From: Aldrovandia affinis
Lineage: Eukaryota; Chordata; Actinopteri; Notacanthiformes; Halosauridae
Length of the DNA: 64,000 nucleotides
Assembly (NCBI GenBank): GCA_029706075.1
Contig: JAINUG010000005.1
Span: forward strand, 4,639,001 to 4,703,000
Direction: 5' to 3'
The position numbers were made by a program, and so were the translations under genes. Shown here piece after piece: positions 60,112-64,000 of the stretch (positions within the stretch are counted from its first letter, which is position 1; the number at the start of each line of letters is the position of its first letter). The notes below the pieces were generated by a model. That model saw only the letters and a program-made list of their open reading frames with translations, had not been told where the DNA came from and ran no database searches.

Positions 60112-61593
60112 GTAAGTACGCTCTTACGTTAACTTGCTAGCTATTTAGGTAAACTGGTACATATATTGAACGGGACATGGTCCACGGGTTAAGTTTTGAA
60201 ATACCGATGTTAACTCTGTCTGCATAAACACTTTCAAGCAATAACCATACACAATCAACTGTAATTCATCTAATTAAATTGACTAATTTCGTAAAAGTAT
60301 CCGTTTTTAATGCACGGGTTGGCCTAACGTTACGTCACTACTTTTTGCGATTAGTTGGCGACTGGTGTGTTGCTTAAATATGGCTTCTCTATCAAGTCAA
60401 GTACGTATCAAGTACGTTTGTGAATGGCAATTTATTCCGAACGAACTCTTCATGGCAATTTAACAAGCCTAATTTATATTGGTTCCCAATTTATACTGAA
60501 TTCTTTACACACTTATGAAGAAAATGAATGTTTTACTGATTATTGTTGTGTGTATGATTGATTGTTCAGAGAGTATAATCAGTTATGCAGTGTAACAAAA
60601 TAGTTTTTCATTCTCCATCAGGCAGGTGTCTTAAACTAAACAAAGTAGATTACACCATGAAGATCAATAGAATTAAGTATATGAATAGTGGACATCACAT
60701 GTCTCATTTTCTCTCCTGTCTGCATAAATGTCTGTCTAGATCAGCAGTACAGCTACATTGTGGAGTATGAGTTGAAAGCCCTCCCCTTGGAGAAACTAGT
60801 GAGGGCATCTGTCATCCACCTACGCACAACTGCGCTTTCTCATTTGCCTGTGAGCTGTGGGGTCAATGTCTCATCTCTGGGGCCAGCCAGTCAGAGGGTC
60901 TCCTCTGGTGGCAGTGTGATGCTCAGACCTCATGACCAATGGACTGAGATGGACATCACGCCCCACGTCTCCTCACAGAATGAGGGACGTCTGTCCCTGA
61001 CTGTCCAGTACCAGTGTGTGGAGGACAGACTGGTGAAGATCACCATGTTGAGAAGGAGGGGTGGGCGGAGGACCCACGGGAAGCCAGTCTATCTCCGAAC
61101 CCAGCTGAAGGTTCCTGCCCTGCTTCTCTTCCTGGAGGAGGAGGCCGGGGACCCAAGGGAATGGGCTGGCCCAGCGGAAGTGCCAGCCCCCTCTGTGCCA
61201 CGCCCACGCAGGTCCAAGGAGCCGGGTAGCATCGGTGCAGACATCCCGAACTACATGCGCAAAAACAGCGTGGCTAAGACCCAGTGCAAGCTTCACTCCT
61301 ACAGGGTCACCTTCCGCGATCTGGACTGGGATCGCTGGATCATCGCCCCGCACAAGTACAACCCCCGCTACTGCAGGGGAGACTGCCCACGCATACTCCA
61401 CTATGGGTACAACTCGCCAAACCATGCCATTGTACAGAACTTCATCAATGAAATGGGTGTGGGGGAGGTGCCACCACCAGCTTGTGTACCTTACAAATAC
61501 AAGCCCATCAGTGTGCTCATGATGGAGAAGAACGGCAGCATTGTCTACAAAGAGTATGAGGACATGATCGCAGAGTCCTGTACCTGCCGATAG
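59754..61593 (+). CDS. bmp15: bmp15, bone morphogenetic protein 15 (two exons)
   Basis: Secreted oocyte growth factor of the TGF-beta family that acts on follicle cells, often with GDF9. Exon 1 is 59754-60111 (ends phase 1, CCCG/GTAAGT) and exon 2 is 60740-61593 (after CTGTCTAG), giving 403 codons plus TAG. The N-terminus has a signal peptide (hydrophobic LFNILIFLCLFAM, residues 9-21). The propeptide runs to the furin-type site RPRR (residues 274-277). The mature peptide is residues 278-403. Its cysteines are 302, 331, 335, 368, 400 and 402: six, not seven. The position before Cys368 is Ala, where most TGF-beta members have the inter-chain cysteine; BMP15 and GDF9 lack it. The IAESCTCR end and the two-exon structure fit bmp15 rather than gdf9, as does shroom4 as neighbour. 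Confidence 0.95.
60112..60739 (+). other. bmp15 intron
   Basis: Single intron of 628 nt, GTAAGT at the donor and GTCTGTCTAG at the acceptor. Nothing else was recognised in it. Confidence 0.85.
60740..61593 (+). CDS. bmp15: bmp15 exon 2 (propeptide and mature cystine-knot domain)
   Basis: It starts in the split Asp codon and continues QQYSYIVEYELKALPLEKL. The mature peptide begins at 61213 after RPRR. Key mature motifs are CKLHSYRVTFRDLDWDRWII, YCRGDCPRILHYGYNSPNHA, PPPACVPYKYKPISVL and ESCTCR. Confidence 0.95.
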
Positions 61594-62412
61594 GCTCGAG
61601 GACAGTGGGGCTCCGCCCCGCCGCACACATGCAGAATATGTGCGCATGTGGCCCCTCCGTGTTTTGAGGTAGTGTGGGTCCGCTCCCATCTCCCTCCACT
61701 TTCTCACCACAGGGGAAGAGAAGTGGAGATGCATGATACTGACTCTCAGGGCCACTAGAATCTGGGCCCGCACCTCCGTTTTAAACTAGCTGTCCAGTTG
61801 TCGTAGCTTGGGTGTTTGTCCTAACTGTCCTAACCCCTCCCCCTCCCTGTTTATTTCCTGTCCTTCAGATGGACTGAGTTAACATTTTCACAGCAGTGGT
61901 GTGTAATTCAGTAATCTAGGGGCACCCCCTCCCCCTTCAAAAAGCATTTCTATATACATGTCCACATCACGTCCGGGAGTCCAGGGATGAGGCATTGGAT
62001 TTGGAGATTTTTGGCTCTGCACCTTTGCACAGTGTTGGTACTTCCAGAGACTTTGCGCAGTCACATTCGCCCTCAAACATTTTTATATGCGAAAAGGTTC
62101 CTCTTTTTTTCTTTTTAAAATAATAATAAACCCACGGGTAGGGAGCCATGGGACTTTATGGAGGCTGTTGCTGCCTCTGTCCAAATCCACAAATTTTGCA
62201 CATTTTCTGGGCAGATGAAGTAGCCGCCTTAAAGCATGAAAAGAAGCAGAAGGGCACAGTCACTGTCCTGTCGGTTTCTGCTGTATTTGAAGGGGCAAGT
62301 GCAATGTGTTCATGAGAGGACCTTTGATATGAGTGTTTTGTAGCGAGCGAGATTGAATATTCTTATTCAAAATGTACATTTTATGATGAATAATAAGAAA
62401 TAAAATAAAATG
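61594..62412 (+). other. bmp15 3' untranslated region
   Basis: It runs from the stop to a pair of overlapping AATAAA signals at 62399-62409. An earlier AATAAA lies at about 62125-62130 and could end a shorter transcript. No coding potential is seen. Confidence 0.55.
62399..62409 (+). terminator. Candidate bmp15 polyadenylation signals
   Basis: Two overlapping AATAAA hexamers about 810 nt after the stop codon, followed within 20-30 nt by T- and A-rich sequence. The earlier AATAAA near 62125 is an alternative. Confidence 0.45.
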
Positions 62413-63140
62413 CATATTTTCTAAAAAAAAATGTTCATACACTCTGTTGCTGCACCAAAGAAAGATGTATTAGTACATATTGTCATATGTATTATGTCTG
62501 TGTATAACAAGCCTGGTCCATCTTCAAACCTGCATTTCTGTAATGCTCACCTGGTAGTGTAGCAAGCATGGACTATAATATACAACTGACACTGCTGCCC
62601 TCAAGTATTGTGGGCCCAAAACTCTAATTTGTTCTTTTTCTTGCCTCATTTGGATAAATGGGTAGCTTTTGGGACTAAGAATTTGGGGGAAATTTTGGGA
62701 ATAAAAAAAATTTGTTATTTAGATGTAGGCAGTTTTCTTTGCGGAATCAGCAAGACTTGCAAGAACGGAGTTCAGATATTACCATACCATTTTATTTTCT
62801 GGGCTGTACACAGCTTATAATCAACAGAGGGCGCTATATCCCTACACTGGAAGCTATAGCTTTTCAAGCTTTTCTAAAACCATAGAGAAGGGAGTTACTG
62901 TAAATATATATATATATATATGTATAATAATGTTTATACAGGAATACCATTTGTTTTGTGGCCTTGCCTATTAAATGTTGAGTCAAGGTCAGCAGTTCCG
63001 CTTGCATTGGGGGTAACAAGTTTTTTAGGTGATGCAGTGCTGCTTTTTCGTGTTCTTTTTTTTTTTTTAACACAAAAGCAGCACAGAACATGATGGAGAA
63101 GTGATGCAGACTGGTCTACAGTTACAGAAAGTTTTCCAGA
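62413..63140. other. Intergenic sequence after bmp15
   Basis: AT-rich with a short (TA)n run at about 62903-62921. No gene was recognised. Confidence 0.5.
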
Positions 63141-63141
63141 T

Positions 63142-63484
63142 ACAGTTAACTGCCAAAATACACAGTATTGAATTTCCTGAGTTAATTAAGCAATTGAAGG
63201 GTTGTGTATGAAAATGCTGGGCAAGCCCAGTTGCTCATTATGTTGCTACCATGGCTAGAAGAGAATTCAGTGACTTTGAAAGGAGTGATGTTGGGGGCAC
63301 ATTTGGCAGAAGCTTCAGTGGCAAAGACTGCTCAACTTGCTGTTTCACGAAGAACAGTGGATAAGGTGATATTGGCATGGAAGTCTGAGGGAAATGCATC
63401 AACTTGGGGCAACTGTGTTCGAGAGCCAATACTCCTCGACCTTGATGTCCGTGCATTGGTTCAAGAGCCAAGGCAAAACAGATA
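63142..63484 (+). mobile_element. Tc1-like transposon fragment, N-terminal half
   Basis: The left end ACAGTTAACTGCCAAAATA and the internal words GAGTTAATTAAGCAATTGAA and AAAATGCTGGGCAAGCCCAG match a Tc1-like family widespread in fish. A transposase start follows at 63251, MARREFSDFERSDVGG. After a one-base frame change come AHLAEASVAKTAQLAVSRRT and VDKVILAWKSEGNAST, a helix-turn-helix DNA-binding domain. The catalytic DDE part is missing and the sequence ends in unrelated DNA. Confidence 0.78.
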
Positions 63485-64000
63485 AGAAACTCTGAATTTG
63501 ACTGCAAGTACCAAACTCATACAACATATATGCAAATGCAATAATGATAACAAGAGCATAATTATAACAGCCTGTATAAGCCCGACAATGTCTTAAAACG
63601 AATTTCAAACAAATAAATATGCTCACTAGGCTTTTGCTAATTTAACTGTGCTACACAATGCCAAGTTTCTGGGTCTTATTTCACCAATGTGAATCGCAAC
63701 CATGGCCGCAACTACCATTATGGACACCGAGGACACATATTTTTCTTAAATGTTTTTACGCAGTGCTTAAAATTATAATTATAATTTGCAATTATAAAAA
63801 TCAATAAAATCAGCTAGTGTGAAAAATATCTGCTCCATGGTGATGGTCCCTAACAAAATAATGGCAACAGATATGTGTGCCACTTAACACAACTCTTGTA
63901 CACCATCACCATCTAGCTAAAATTGTTTGATTTCTACAGCGGCACCTTGCACACTCTAGAACACGGGTTCTTAATTCCAGTCCTTGAGGGCTACAGAGTA
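63485..64000. other. Right edge of window, no gene recognised
   Basis: AT-rich sequence without a coding pattern. No splice-bounded exon was found. Confidence 0.5.

Noticed and set aside
60973-61773. 266-codon minus-strand frame over bmp15 exon 2
   Set aside because: Antisense shadow of the conserved bmp15 coding exon, with no family resemblance.

Overview
The window is nuclear DNA of a ray-finned fish (a teleost or close relative). The evidence is vertebrate multi-exon genes with GT-AG introns, Tc1-type and hAT-type DNA transposons, and tRNA-derived SINEs of fish type. The species cannot be named from the sequence. Two protein-coding genes are present, divergently arranged: shroom4 on the minus strand (coding ends 55800 to 3149, ten exons) and bmp15 on the plus strand (59754 to 61593, two exons). 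The pair is also adjacent in human Xp11.22, so this is an old linkage.

Region by region: 1-2.2 kb lies downstream of shroom4 and holds a SINE tail copy. 2.2-10.5 kb holds the 3' UTR and exons 10 to 4 of shroom4, encoding the C-terminal ASD2, a proline/serine-rich middle and the ASD1 region. 10.5-25.7 kb holds introns 3 and 2, exon 3 with a minisatellite abutting its splice acceptor, an 831-bp hAT-type element and a CA microsatellite. 25.7-55.8 kb holds exon 2, a 29.9-kb first intron full of nested transposons, and exon 1, which starts the PDZ domain. 55.8-59.75 kb is the shared intergenic/promoter region. 59.75-62.4 kb is bmp15 with its 3' UTR. The right end carries a Tc1-like fragment.

As given, the large shroom4 exon 4 contains a perfect 7-bp tandem duplication (9850-9863) that shifts the frame and yields a stop at codon 404. 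One fewer copy makes the whole ten-exon frame consistent at 1614 codons. It is either an assembly error, a polymorphism, or a true loss of the actin- and Rho-kinase-binding parts.

The mobile elements form nested sets that can be dated relative to each other: a hAT-type element inserted inside another hAT copy (perfect 8-bp target duplication), a Tc1-like element and a short repeat inserted inside a second copy of that outer hAT, and a SINE inside a third hAT-type element. No functional link between shroom4 (epithelial/neuronal cytoskeleton) and bmp15 (oocyte growth factor) is evident beyond position. I found no RNA gene, CRISPR array or undescribed molecular system that the sequence supports.
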